Shown here: piece by piece, positions 10,131 through 20,892 of the stretch
How positions within the stretch are numbered: position 1 is the first letter of the stretch
Layout: each line of letters starts with the position of its first letter
From: Acarospora socialis
Taxonomy: Eukaryota; Ascomycota; Lecanoromycetes; Acarosporales; Acarosporaceae
Direction of reading: 5' to 3'
NCBI GenBank assembly: GCA_025617375.2
Contig: JAMYGW020000021.1
Location: 1-59,972 of the forward strand
Length of the DNA: 59,972 nucleotides
The notes under the pieces: model-generated
What the model was told of the DNA's origin: nothing
Seen by the model: only the letters and a program-made list of their open reading frames with translations
Databases searched by the model: none
Made by a program: the position numbers and the translations under genes

Positions 10131-10920
10131 GCTTTCGGACTCTCGGATCATGCTGCCCTCGGACTCCATGGGGTAGGCTTTGGAGGTAATGGAGGCGGAG
10201 GCGGCGGCAGCGGAGCTTGTCAGGGCGGGGGTAGATGCAGGCTTCACCGTGCTGGGCACTTCCCGTATCTCCGCCGACCTTACCACTTCCTCTTCCGCCT
10301 CCATGCTGCGCTGTTTCAGGGACTTCGTAATGGTGCGTTTGCTTCTCCTGTTGCCGGTAGTGGAGCCCAAAGGTGTGCGGTTGGCGGCTGTCTTTGTAGG
10401 GGACGCGGGGCGTTTCCCATTGGCATTCAGGGTCGATTTCGATTTAATGCTTACTAGTCTTTCTCTTCTAAGCTTAGACTCTGTGTCATGTGACCCACAA
10501 CACTGTACTTAGTCTCTAGTCTTTAGACCTTTCATAATCAAGACACCTAACCTCATTGGTATCCCCTCTGTTCAACAGGTTATGAGCTCGGATTTCTGCC
10601 TAGTGTCTTCATTCTTTAGTGTTTCATACACCTCATCGTCATCTCAACGTTTTTACAGTGTTTCCATACGTGTTAGATCCTGAATTTGCAGCCTTAAGTT
10701 ACTGTTATGTAGCGCGCCATGGCGAATCAACCAACAAAAAGTTGTGGAGTGCTCCACCCCCTTTGTATGGCCGTTGCGCTCCGGCAGAGCGGACATATCT
10801 ATTCCAGCGCATCCCACGAGCTAGATGCGCGTCACCTACAACTACAGCCTGTGTAACGACTGTCTCGAAGCTGGGAACAAGCTATGTCCAGCCCCCAACG
10901 CGTTGTCGCCAGTTGACTCG
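10131..10920. other. Unassigned interval
   Basis: A minus-strand frame near 10170-10460 reads Lys/Ser/Ala-rich low-complexity sequence (KRPASPTKTAANRTPLGS, then EAEEEVVRSAEIREV). It could be a disordered N-terminus of a retroelement ORF1 but has no diagnostic motif. The rest shows nothing recognisable. Confidence 0.35.
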
Positions 10921-10924
10921 ACGC

Positions 10925-11770
10925 CCAGCCTGAAAACCCAAAGGACTACATCGAGAGCACTGAACCATTGGAGGTCAGAGCACGTGAGAGACCGCGAGCA
11001 CAAAATCACCAGGCAGGCAGAGGACCAGCGCCATCGGAGGGATGATATCGACCACTACCGTACCCTTACCCCCAAGGCCCTGCGCTACCGGGTCACCAGC
11101 CACATACACGCGTCTACCGATCAAAACATTGCGGCTCTGCATGTGGCTGCCGCCAAAGGCAGCTAAGGTCGGGGACCTGGCGATCTACAACCCAGACTGT
11201 GGCTGAGAAGGAGGCTCTGCAGGCCAGCCCCAACTGGGCCAGCGCCTTTGGGGCCTAAGTGGTGACAACAACCTACGGCGTAATAGCCCGTGGAATCCCC
11301 GCAACCAGCATCAAGATGGACGACCAGAAACAAACCACAGCCCGCATCTAAAGGTCAGTACCGACATTCTAACTTGGTGATATGTTGGGCTGGTTATGCC
11401 CCCCAAAACGTGCCGCAGGCTTTATGGTGGTGGAGTTCCTTGATGGCAGAACAGGCCAGCTTGGCTCTACAGACAGGATTAGTTTGGGACTCAGAATATA
11501 AGAAGACTGAACTGTATGACAGGGGCTTTGCCGGATTCAGGAGTGCTTTCGATGCCATAAATGTGGTCAATAAGTGTTCAATGCGGTGGGCAGCAGAAAT
11601 GTGGCATATGTGCTGAGGAACATAGATCTAAGGATTCCCCCTCCAGAGATCTAGAGAAGCGGAAGTGCGCAAGCTGTGGGGGTCCTCATAGGGCCCGCGA
11701 TAGCAAGTTGCCCCGACTACCAGAAAGAGGTTGTACGGGTGCAGGGGGCACACAGCGTCAAGTGGACCCC
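10925..11770 (+). pseudogene. Tad-type LINE ORF1 relic with CCHC zinc knuckles
   Basis: Nucleic-acid-binding ORF1 (gag-like) protein of a fungal LINE. Fragments in alternating frames are REHKITRQAEDQRH; TDQNIAALHVAAAK; VGDLAIYTTQTVAEKEAL; TTYGVIARGIPATSI; and the zinc-knuckle region QCGGQQKCGICAEEHRSKD, then KRKCASCGGPHRARDSK. The order matches Tad ORF1, where an RNA-binding part is followed by two or three CxxCxxxHxxxxC knuckles. Several stops and frameshifts are present. No ORF2 follows. Confidence 0.72.
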
Positions 11771-11819
11771 ACTGGCCTCCACTGCAACACCGGTGGCCCC
11801 ACAGCCCAAATCCACCCCC

Positions 11820-12030
11820 ATGACCGCCGCCCTGTTCAGAGCCGGGTAAGTGTGCGTGCAAACGACAGTTCCTCCGCTCAAGGCCGGGTAAGCGCACATG
11901 ACACTCCCTGCGCTTGGGGCCAGTTAAGAGCTAGCGGAAATGCGATCGACCTCTCCTCTCAGGGTGGGGTAAGTGGGTGTGTGAGCGCCCCTCCAAGGCC
12001 TCAGTGGTCAGGGCCCTGGAGCGCGCCCCT
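11820..12030 (+). repeat. Degenerate tandem repeat, unit about 35-45 bases, about four copies
   Basis: Units begin gagccgggtaagtgtgcgtg, aaggccgggtaagcgcacat, ggggccagttaagagctagc and agggtggggtaagtgggtgt. They follow the LINE zinc knuckles and keep an open plus-strand frame, so they may have coded for a repeated tail of ORF1. Confidence 0.6.
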
Positions 12031-12059
12031 ATTCTACCTACACCGAGCGTAGGGTCCAA

Positions 12060-12514
12060 TTTGACGATTACTCATCAACCATCGGGGCTGAGAGGTCAAT
12101 GGTAGTGCCCTGAGTGCTCTGGGCGGCAAATGTGTGGGATGGAGGGCTGCTGATGAAGGGGATGGTGCCTGGGCAGCCACCTGCGCCAACAGGCCGCGTG
12201 TTCCTGTAGCCGATGGTGGCAGAGGATGTCGGGGTCGAGTTTCTATCAATAGGGGCCTCCATATGTTCTTCTTAATGGTGGTGTTCTGTTCCACCGTGTC
12301 CATCCTTCGGACCAGGGCTCCAAGATCCGCAGCAATTTGGGCTGTCCCTGGTTGATTCAGAGATTCTTTCTGCCAGCTCTTTAGCTGACAAGACAAAGGT
12401 TTCAATATAGGACCATTGGACTGTCTTTCTGGGCTTGCCATCATCATTTTTGCCTATGGCAAAGTCATGGAGTTTTGATGCTTCGTGTTTGATTTGGGTG
12501 GCGTGCTCTGGCAA
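12060..12514 (-). pseudogene. LINE ORF1 N-terminal relic, opposite orientation
   Basis: The minus-strand frame reads HATQIKHEASKLHDFAIG, then DDGKPRKTVQWSYIETFV and SAKELAERISESTRDSP. This is the helical N-terminal segment I know from fungal Tad-like ORF1 proteins. It then shifts frame to IAADLGALVRRMDTVEQNTT (coiled coil) and ends in a Pro/Ser/Ala-rich part. The zinc-knuckle half is absent. It faces the plus-strand ORF1 relic at 10925-11770, so two LINE fragments meet head to head. Confidence 0.6.
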
Positions 12515-12667
12515 AGATGCGGGTTTTATTCCTATTCTGGGTCACGACGTCGCCGCCATCGTCTTTTATAAATTGACTCGGGATAAAAGATAGAGTGCGA
12601 TGAGGGGATTACAGGGCTGCAAAAACGGGCGATTTGGGGCTTGAAGTTAATCCAAAAATTAGGTTTG

Positions 12668-12740
12668 AACGCCTCCCGATATGACGAAGCCTCAACATGA
12701 TGTAGTCTTAGGAACCCTGACATGCTGCCTCCCCATGTAT
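12668..12740 (+). repeat. Dispersed repeat R1, internal fragment
   Basis: cctcccgatatgacgaag, aacatgatgtagtctt and cctgacatgctgcctccc match the interior of copy C at about 13906-13995. A stretch of some 20 bases is missing. Confidence 0.75.
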
Positions 12741-13715
12741 GTCCTCCTGCATAACTCTCATCGTACCTTAACGACCCAAACGACCTTGATGCCACCGGCA
12801 GACTCATATTCACATGCAGACATGCAGTTTTCTTGGTGGCATTCTGCGTATGTGTATGCAGCGGAGAGAAGTAAATAAAAAGACCCACGCCAATGCTGCC
12901 TCTTTCCACCGTGCTCTCCGTCTATTATATCAAACAGGCAAAGAAACCCACCCATCGACACAAACCACACGACCACAGGCACCACCACCCAACGCCCCCA
13001 TATTCTTCCTTAGTACTACTCCCACTTCCCTCGCTCTCCCCCCCGCACTCCCCTGTTGGCGATCCGCGCCTTCTTCTCATCACCTCATCCTCCTGCTCGT
13101 GCTGCTCTTCAACCCCACCACTGTCCGCATAATCAGCCTCCTTCTCCGCCTCACCATCGTATGTGCGCCCCTTGACGCCATTGACATTCACCCTCTTCAT
13201 GCGCCTATGCTCCGCCAATTGGCATTCTGCAAAGCTGAGCTTGAGCAAATAGCTTGACGAACCAGTCATCTACAATTTTGCAGGCCTCAATGAATTAGAC
13301 TTCATCAAACATATCATTCTGCTGGCACACAGCCTTGTGATTGATAAACAGGCTGGTAGGTTGACATCTTCATGTGTGATCACTTACATAATGTCACAAA
13401 TTCCAACTCAGATTGTTGTCCATGAGTCACAAGATATTCATACAGCAAGTTGACCTATCCCTTTGCTTTTCTGATGTTGCCCCTAGAAGCGCTTTCAGGC
13501 TGACAGTGTGGTTGCACTATGAGAACAGAACATACTTAACTGCAAGGCTTCTAGCGACAAGCCACCGGGTCCCGAACCATTGCTTTTACCCCTTTAAAAC
13601 CGCCAAGGCTAAAAAGCCCGTCAAGACAGTAACTGCAACTACCTCAGTGACCAGATCAAACCTAGGCAGGCAGCATTGCATTGCACCTCGCAGCAATTGC
13701 ATTCTCCCCATGCAC
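12741..13715. other. Unassigned interval with a pyrimidine-rich stretch
   Basis: 12930-13180 is C/T-rich with many cct, ccc and ctc runs, so open frames there are low complexity on both strands. A frame at 13413-13787 has no recognised motif and runs into repeat R1 at its end. Confidence 0.4.
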
Positions 13716-14458
13716 ACAGGGCGGACGACGAGCTTCCACCTTACGTGGTGTCTCCCTACAAGTACTCAGGGACTTTGTCAACCCTGAGGAAACTAAGAGA
13801 AGCTCCACAGCAACAACACCACTACACATGACGGCAATACACACCTTTACCACCTCCCTCGACGACGCGTCAAAATGGCATGTCAAAGCTACGTGACATA
13901 TCGATGCCTCCCGTTATGACGAAGTCTCGACATGATGCAGTCTTTTGATATATTTTCCGGTGTATCAAGGACTCCTGACATGCTGCCTCCCCCATGTCAA
14001 GCCTGCTTCAACACGTCAAGAGATCCACACTTCAGCAGTCACACCTCACTCCAAAGTCAATGATACTTCCTTTACTTCACGAAAAGCCAGTCACATAGAT
14101 AACCTCTTAACATCCTCTCTACGGCTTATCCTCTACGCACGAGCATCGGGCGACAGACTTTTGGAGGAAAGCATAAAGGGACGGGATGACTAGGATATTA
14201 ATTGTTTACAGCAACGTTCATCTCCAAGGGCGACGGCCTGAGGAAGGCAATTAGCATGCAGTCACAAACAAGGGGATTAGCAGAGCATTGGGAAGGGTGT
14301 CCCCTATTCTATGGAATAAACACTCTATGGTTTCATTTGTTATACACACTCATTTGGCGGAATTTCCTATGTATGCAGAATGCGCTAGTCTACTTCAAGT
14401 TACGGTGTATGGTAGCTAGGTAGCCTCGGTTACCTATGAATCAATCAATCAATCAATC
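13716..14458 (+). repeat. Dispersed repeat R1, copy C (longest, with AATC tail)
   Basis: About 740 bp. It carries gacgacgagcttccacctt near its start, shared with copy B at 21510-21525 in reverse. In the middle are cgacgcgtcaaaatggcatg and ttttgatatattttccggtg. At the end is cgctagtctacttcaagtta followed by five AATC units (14439-14458). Copy D shares the last 440 bp with the same tail. A/B and C/D lie in opposite orientations. It has no coding potential. The tail and ragged 5' ends suggest a SINE or the 3' end of a LINE. Confidence 0.8.
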
Positions 14459-14519
14459 TTATAGACCTAATAATCCTCCCCAAGTATGTCATTCACTGCG
14501 TGAATAGGGGCTCCCTTTG

Positions 14520-15055
14520 GTTTTTGGCGAGCATCATCGCAACTTCCTCAAGTCTGCAGTACCACACAAGAAGACCCTCACAACTCCTTAATCTAGATGG
14601 TTTATTTGTAGTAATTCATAGAGAATTAGAACACTCACCCATGCAGATGACTGTGACATGACCTTCTTCAGAGACCACACATATCCTCATTCACAGCCAA
14701 TAGTTGTCCTTGATGACTTCATCTGCTGGTGAGCCTCCCTCTGGCACCCAGGCCTGTGTATTGTGTAAACAACAGCGGAAGTATGCTGTCCACTTTTCTC
14801 CTGCTTGCCACACAAGGTGTCTCAGAGAAGAATCAGACATTGTTGATGTGCGGTCAGTAAGGTCTCAAGATTGAAGAAGAAGAGGACTGCATGCTTCAGG
14901 GAGAAAAGGCAATAATGTGTGTTGCATCAGGGAATTCAAATAGGCCTGTGACAGGCACTGGGGACATGAGGGGCAGGCAGCAAGTGTGGGTGGCGTCAGG
15001 GAGGATCAACACCGAGAATGTGGGCGACCAGCGAGGTCAAGTACTAGACGAACGC
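14520..15055 (+). repeat. Dispersed repeat R2, copy 2
   Basis: Direct copy of 4330-4730 (shared taatctagatgg, gaagtatgctgtccactt, taggcctgtgacaggc, caacaccgagaatgtg, agtactagac). An extra block with ctcagagaagaatcagacat lies inside. It starts close to the tail of R1 copy C. Confidence 0.7.
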
Positions 15056-16567
15056 GCATAGTGAAACAAATTGATTGGGTGCTTAATCAGCTTAATAAAC
15101 TGCAAGTGAAATATTATAGCGTATGTGAAGAATAGAAATTCCCATGCTCCGACCATGCTGCCTTGGACATCAGTTCACTGGCCATACCATTCACTGGCTA
15201 TACCATTTTCGACAGTGGCAAGCACTCGCAGCCCGCAGAATTGGAGCGACCATACAGAGACTGTCCATGGCAAGATGCACACGCCATATCTCACCAACAA
15301 GCTATCATCAGACTGTTGCGGCCACTCAGGATTGTGCAAGTTGCTTGTGACTGCTTTGTCTGCGAAGACAGTGTTCCAGCTTCCAGAGCCGGCGCTAACA
15401 CTACAGCCGGCATACTGCAGTGCTCTCTTCGGGGAAACCAACCTTTTGCGTGTTTGGAGTGCATGGCTTCCGAGGGTTGAGGGTCATCCAGATATTAGAC
15501 GCTGTCCGCTCTGCGTTTGGTATGGCAGCGTACGAGGCATTGGGACTTACATTTGAGAACATTCAGAAGAGACCCCGTTCTGTGTCAGATATGCGATACC
15601 AAGACCACCCCAAGTTTGACTGCTATGACTCCTGGTACTCTTACAGAGCACTCATTCACAGTGATCTCAGGTAATCTTATGTCAACCTTGAGAACAGTCT
15701 CTTGTACTGGATCTTGACTCTGATGGGAGCGAGAAAGGTGTCAAGGTGTAAAGAGATCTTGAAAAGGAAAAGTGCAGTTGCCGAAGTTACCCCACCCATG
15801 CATCCCTCACGAACACGTTTCACCCTCCTCTCCTTAGCATACACACGTATCCAATATAGCGGGAGATCCTGACCCAAGAGGCCCTGACAAACTTAGAGTC
15901 TGCTTTGAGATTGTTTGACGAATGTCTGGTATGCCACCTGACTGGATTGATCCAATAAGAGATGGTCTTCACCCCTGTGTCGCCTTTGCACTCAAACACC
16001 TCTTGGCCTGTGACACATTTCAGGTCAGCTGCAAAAGCAACCCATAGAGCAGGTGGTTGGGTGTAAAGAGTCCACCGTCCTGAGTGGTCAAAAAGACCCG
16101 GACAGGAGGCCGCCTCAGGAATCAAGACCTGTATCAGCCAAGGACACGAGCGTTATCTGCAAAAATTCATGTGTCCTGCACCGCCATGCCCCAGTTCAGC
16201 TGCTCATCTACCCCTCTCTCAAATGTTTAATAAGTACTTGTGTGTGCCGGCCCAAGCCGCTCGAGCTTCTGGGTTTACATATACAGTGTTGTGCGTTGAA
16301 TTTGTGTGTCTCCATTTCAGAAATTGGTTCAGGGTGTAAGAATTGGAATGAATAATACTGGATTACGCTTTCTCAATGCCTCGAGGTAACAAGGGAAAAG
16401 AATTTGGGCAAATCCTTGAACAGGTCAAATGAGCTCCAACCGAGTCTCTCGAGGAATATGCAAAAATGTGAGGACTCTCTCTCCGTTCCCGCCCCAAGGT
16501 AAACTGCAGTTGCAAGCAGTATGAATGAGTGTGGGTGCTCAGCCAATATTTGCTGTCCTGACCCATC
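15056..16567. other. Unassigned interval
   Basis: Overlapping plus-strand frames at 15125-15674 look weakly protein-like (VACDCFVCEDSVPASRAG, then KFDCYDSWYSYRALIHSDLR). They could be a decayed gene, but no family is recognised. Nothing is seen in 15700-16560 apart from short frames. Confidence 0.35.
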
Positions 16568-18262
16568 TTGATCAATACTAGTTCCCGGACGAAGCGGCTA
16601 CAGCCTCAGGCCCCCACCACAACACACGGTCTGGTCTCAGGTCAAGAGCTTCCGCTGAATTGGCTGTGTCCGTTACAGACGACCCGAGTCGATTCTCTTC
16701 GCAAGGCTCGCAAGGAAACGCATATCCCAAAAGCCAGAGGAACAGCACAAGCGCAGGATCGACCAGAGAGTCCAATTCGCCCTGAGCTCCACAGCGTTGC
16801 AAAGAGTGTAGAAACGCCCGCCTCGCAGAAGAACATCCTCCTCAAGAGCATTCTGACGAGGAATTACCTTTCACATCACCGGGACACAAGATTCAGAGGA
16901 TAGCGATCCTGAGCAAATCTTCAACCGGAAGTGGGGCTATTTGCCACCCCTGGAGGAAGAAGCCGCAGCCATCGTAGATGCAATCATTGCGAATCCGGGA
17001 CATGGCAAAAGACTTCAAGAGGATAGGCAACTGAGCACGCGAACTTCCTGCAAGGGCTTAGATACCGGAAATGGTTTTCTAACTGAAAGTTTGACCCCTG
17101 ACCCACATGCGGATCATGTCAAGACTCTTGCGCCACAAACCCTCCAATTTGGAGATTGACGGAGAAAGAGAGTCGCATGGACAGCTCTGGATCTTGGATC
17201 AAGATAAATGTAACTAAGGATCGAACGAGGCTCTTTTTCAACGAACACTCATGATGAGCTATGATCGCACGCCATTTCGTTCATCTATGCAAGAGACGCG
17301 ACCAATCAACAGTATCTCGATTTCAGTGTCGAAGAGCCCTGGGTTGCCCAGCGATGCCCACCCGAGCGTTCGGGAGGGATACAAGTTTTTTGTCTCAACC
17401 CAAGCCTGATCTTGCTGTGTGCTTTCGCAGACAAGCTGTTATACTCGATTACTTGTGGAATCAAATGCCATTTGCGACAAAGCGTCTCGGCCTGCTTCGA
17501 GAACCTGAGGGATATTGCGGAAACTAGAGTGTTTTTATTTCTTTACCATCGAGGCCAAAAAAGCATTGAAATCCGCCGATGACACTGTAGGAAAGCGTCA
17601 AGGTCTGAACAATGCAAGTCAGGCCTTACACATCGTGTTCGAAGTTTTCAGAGATGCTGGACAGCAACATGAGACCATCTTCTTCGAGAAAGTGAGATTT
17701 TTTTCTGTGGTAGCCAGTACTGAGGGTCTCACTATTCGCATCCATCGAGCAACCCGAGAGCCCGAAGGACCGTCCTGATCAGGGCTTCATCATACCGGAA
17801 TATCCATTAAGATTTGAGTACCAAGAGCTTTTCAGATTCCAGAAAAACAACCTCGACCGGAAGACAGTCTTAGAGACCTTCAAAAAGATCCTGATTGGCT
17901 ACGGAGCAAATGAGCTCCGTCCATTACTCCATGATGCCGCTATAGCCCTTATGCAAAAGTTGGAGAACAATTTAGAAGTGAGAGCGAGAGAACAAGACGG
18001 ATTCTATCATTATGGGCAGACGCCAGCGTGTAGGAAATCAACGCCAGCAGCGGATAGTCCAAACAAATCAGTACAGAACAGCAGAGCGATTTCAGAACCC
18101 ATTACCTCACATGACATGGCGCGGAGCGGAGAGGCCACACCAACCCTCAGCAGGCCTCCACCATTAATACAGGCAGCAATCGAGGGCTCCAGCAAACGAA
18201 ATCGAGAGCAATCGGTGAATAGCGGATCAGCAAAGAAGATTAGGCAGAAGAAGACCCAGTAA
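16568..18262 (+). pseudogene. Decayed fungal gene with a DUF7924-like domain
   Basis: Plus-strand coding sequence broken by several frameshifts. Early part: PPLEEEAAAIVDAIIANPGH (16950-17010). Domain core: PKPDLAVCFRR (about 17400), then FFTIEAKKALKSADDTVGKR, LNNASQALHIVFEVFRDAG and FFSVVASTEGLTIRIHRATR (17530-17760). After a one-base shift near 17765 it continues DQGFIIPEYPLRFEYQELFR, then TVLETFKKILIGYG. This pattern (PKPDL.v.FR, E.K...G, NNAS.al) is what I recall for DUF7924, a fungal domain of unknown function in accessory regions. That name is from memory. The segment ends at a stop at 18260-18262 after a Lys-rich tail. Confidence 0.6.
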
Positions 18263-18950
18263 TCAGATTCTCTCGGGAACATACTTCCGTTCAAGCCACC
18301 CAGTCCTCGATGCTAGGCGCAAGCCTCGACCCCTTCCTGTCGAGGTCTGAGTACCTAAGCTGCGACTCATCCGACGAAGGTGATTATCAAGACGGAGAGT
18401 CGATGATCCAGCCGTTGAGGATTGGAGACAATGCAGCTGCCGAGGAATACTTTGACCGACAATTCAAAAGGATCCAACAATTTAACTGTAAGGTCATTGC
18501 CAATGCGTGGATAAAGGTCGTCGAGCCCAAGAAACAATCCAATCACCCGTACAACGGAGGGAAACCGGATCCTGGAGGCAAAGCGGACCCAGAAAAGACC
18601 AAGTCGGATTGGTGGCCTGCAGGTCTTAGACACAGAGAACCTGATCATGTCAAAAAGGAGGGTACGTCGTTTCACGTCCAGTGTTAGCCCTGCAGACGCT
18701 AATTCTAGCCAGAGCGAGTGGGACTGCTCATGCATATCCTTCGTCGTCTGAGAGATCGAGGCATCACCTACAATCAGTTGCAAGCTGCCACAAATGACGT
18801 TATCGGCCAGCTTCAACCAGATAGTCGTCCGATGCTCGCAGGGTACAAATATGAGGAGCGCTATCTAAGGAATGAAATTGGTCTAGATCACTCGTCCCAG
18901 TGCCGTGACTTCGAGACTGACCGAATACAGACTCCGATACCGAGATAGAA
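18253..18950 (+). pseudogene. YDR124W-like helical bundle protein (hrmA-associated type), broken
   Basis: The frame starting around 18253 reads an acidic region (CDSSDEGDYQDGESM), then EEYFDRQFKRIQQFNCKVIA, AWIKVVEPKKQSNHPYNGGK, DPEKTKSDWWPAGLRHREPD. A shift near 18680 leads to LLMHILRRLRDRGITYNQLQ and YEERYLRNEI. The block WIK.vEPkKQ..HPYNGGk...WWP......EPDH is the signature of the fungal helical bundle domain named after AFUB_079030/YDR124W (formerly DUF2841). Its cell function is not well defined. It directly follows the DUF7924-like part; a single ancestral gene is possible. One frameshift (18660-18720) breaks it. Confidence 0.75.
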
Positions 18951-19084
18951 GTCAGTGTGGCCGAACGGATTTTCCATGAGTTCGAGAGGTCCCAGTCTTC
19001 CGGCGACTCCAAAGATAAGAAGGTTTCCCAGCTCAGTAGCCCTGAAGTTCATGTTGCACGTCCGTTATTGCAGGAGGCCAGCAC

Positions 19085-19877
19085 TTCCAGCTTAATCCAC
19101 CCCGTGACTTCATCGCGCAGCAGGCTCTGCGACAGTATCGAGGCCTCGACCGACCGAGAAAGATACTGCAACCTCATGTGATCAACCATCCTTTCGCCGG
19201 TGACGCTAGTGCACTCAACGACCAACATCGGACCATGATCCATAACTACTACCAATCACACATACAGCAAAGCACTCCCAGTGAGACCCAGTCCTACATG
19301 GAAATACAGTTTCGACCGACACCCCAAATCCTGATTTCATGTCGAGGAACGTGCCACACTCCCTCGCAGCACCCAATCCCGATCACATGGTGTTCAGGGA
19401 GCGCCAACTATCCCAACTGGAGTTCCTCACCAGTTCAAAACCCCAACTTGCCCCACCATGTGAGCTACGCTGACACGCCTACATCGGGTCATCCAATCCA
19501 TCAGACCCATTCACAGCGTCACTATCGACTCCCACCACCGGCAAACACTGTCGGAACCCTTCCTCCTCTCGTGTCACATCAGCAAGAGCTGCCCTATTCC
19601 CATACTCCCACTCGCATTATGAGTTATGCACCGTTCCTCAAAATCATGTGGTAAACAGCAAAGTGCAGCATATGCGCAGACACACACCAAACCATGGACT
19701 GCCCAAAGAAGAAGTTCACGTGTGTGATCTGTGGACAGGCACACAAGGCCTGGCACAAGGCGGTCTGCAAGCTTTCAAGAGCATTCTCGCTGCCTATCAG
19801 CGAGGACGGTTGCAGTTCGCAGTCTATTCACCCCGACACCGCAGACTACCCCTCAAGTGAGATATACACATGATACG
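19085..19877 (+). pseudogene. Pro/Gln/His-rich protein with two CCHC zinc knuckles, one stop
   Basis: One continuous plus-strand frame reads FQLNPPRDFIAQQALRQYRG, then HVINHPFAGDASALNDQHR. A long Pro, Gln, His and Ser-rich stretch follows, and a single TAA at 19652-19654. In the same frame come KCSICADTHQTMDCP (CxxCxxxxHxxxxC) and CVICGQAHKAWHKAVC, ending at TGA 19875-19877. The TAA may derive from CAA. It could be the C-terminal part of the upstream YDR124W-like gene or of a LINE ORF1; the second knuckle resembles the CGGAHRAW type of LINE ORF1. Confidence 0.6.
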
Positions 19878-20132
19878 TTTTTGCTTCCACTACATGTCAG
19901 GGCACATGGCCACATCTGTTTACCTGGCTATGACCCTTAGCTTATAGGCTTGTTATTTGACTTGCTTTTCTCTTAGCTTTATATTACATAAACTTTACAC
20001 CATAATATCTTTGCTTATGAGCATATTACCTGTATGACCTGACAACAATTTGCATTCTTACCTTAACGACGATCCGTAGCATTGTCTGTCATATGACTGC
20101 AAGACCTTACATTAACCACTAAGCAAAGGGAC

Positions 20133-20142
20133 TATATAGAGC
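20133..20142 (+). promoter_or_regulatory. TATA-like box upstream of the PLAC8 gene
   Basis: The sequence gactatatagagcgcc lies about 110 bp upstream of the ATG at 20251, at a position plausible for a core promoter with a short 5' leader. Confidence 0.45.
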
Positions 20143-20250
20143 GCCTGAGCCCTTTGCACACAACGTTGTTAGTCCTTATCAATAACAGACTTCAACAACT
20201 GTAAATTCATCGAAAAGCTCAATCACAATACCAACAAGAGGTCTATAACA

Positions 20251-20774
20251 ATGTCCCGTACATGGACTCATTCGCTCTTGGACTGCTTCAGTCCCTTGAA
20301 CACATGTGAGTTGTATGAAAAGGTATTTCCAAGGATGTATGCTTATCTATATTTCAGGTTGTCTGTCCTTTTGGTGTCCATGTGTTCTTTATGGCAGAAC
20401 TCAAGAGCGTAGAACAAGGAAAAAGATACCTTTGTTTGTATTAAAAAGTGTATAGCACTCCTCCCCTGCTTCAGGTCCTATCTTTTTCTAATATTCTCTA
20501 GGGTTTTTGTTGTTGCCTTCTCTCTAGCTGTAGTTTTCAACCTTTTCTGCAATGTTCCACCCGCAGCGGCATGCGCCGGGATTACGGTATCAAGGGTGAC
20601 GCATGCAGTGACTGCCTTACCTCATGGTGTTGTCCTTGCTGTGTATTGGTGCAGGAGGATAAGGAGGTGAAGAGAAAGGAGCGCTTATCGCGTGACACAC
20701 AGGGGTATACCAGTCAGCCAAAAATTAAATTATACGCCGCCTCTGTAGCATGTGTTGGATATCAGTGGCGGTAA
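20251..20774 (+). CDS. PLAC8-family cysteine-rich protein, three exons
   Basis: Proposed exons are 20251-20305, 20358-20437 and 20502-20774, giving 135 residues. Exon 1 encodes MSRTWTHSLLDCFSPLNT, the W...L.dCf.p..tC start of PLAC8. Exon 2 gives CCLSFWCPCVLYGRTQERR, the C..g.wCPC...grt core. Exon 3 gives GFCCCLLSSCSF, then MRRDYGIKGDACSDC and WCCPCCVLVQEDKEV, ending near GYTSQPKI. Intron 1 (52 bp) has GTGAGT and tttcag. Intron 2 (64 bp) ends ttctctag, with GTATTA as donor, which is less certain. Fungal PLAC8 proteins are small Cys-rich, probably membrane-associated proteins linked to metal resistance or cell-size control in relatives. No stop or frameshift interrupts the model. Confidence 0.85.
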
Positions 20775-20892
20775 TTTTAGACTTATGAAATGGGCGTTGC
20801 TAGGGTGATTCCGTATTTTTTCAAGGAGTTGACCGACCTTGACTTAATTTGGGGAAGTTAGATGGTTGTCTCTTATCTGTATTTTAGTTCTG

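Noticed and set aside
14439-14458. (AATC)5 as an independent microsatellite
   Set aside because: The same array closes both R1 copies C and D, so it belongs to the repeat's end.
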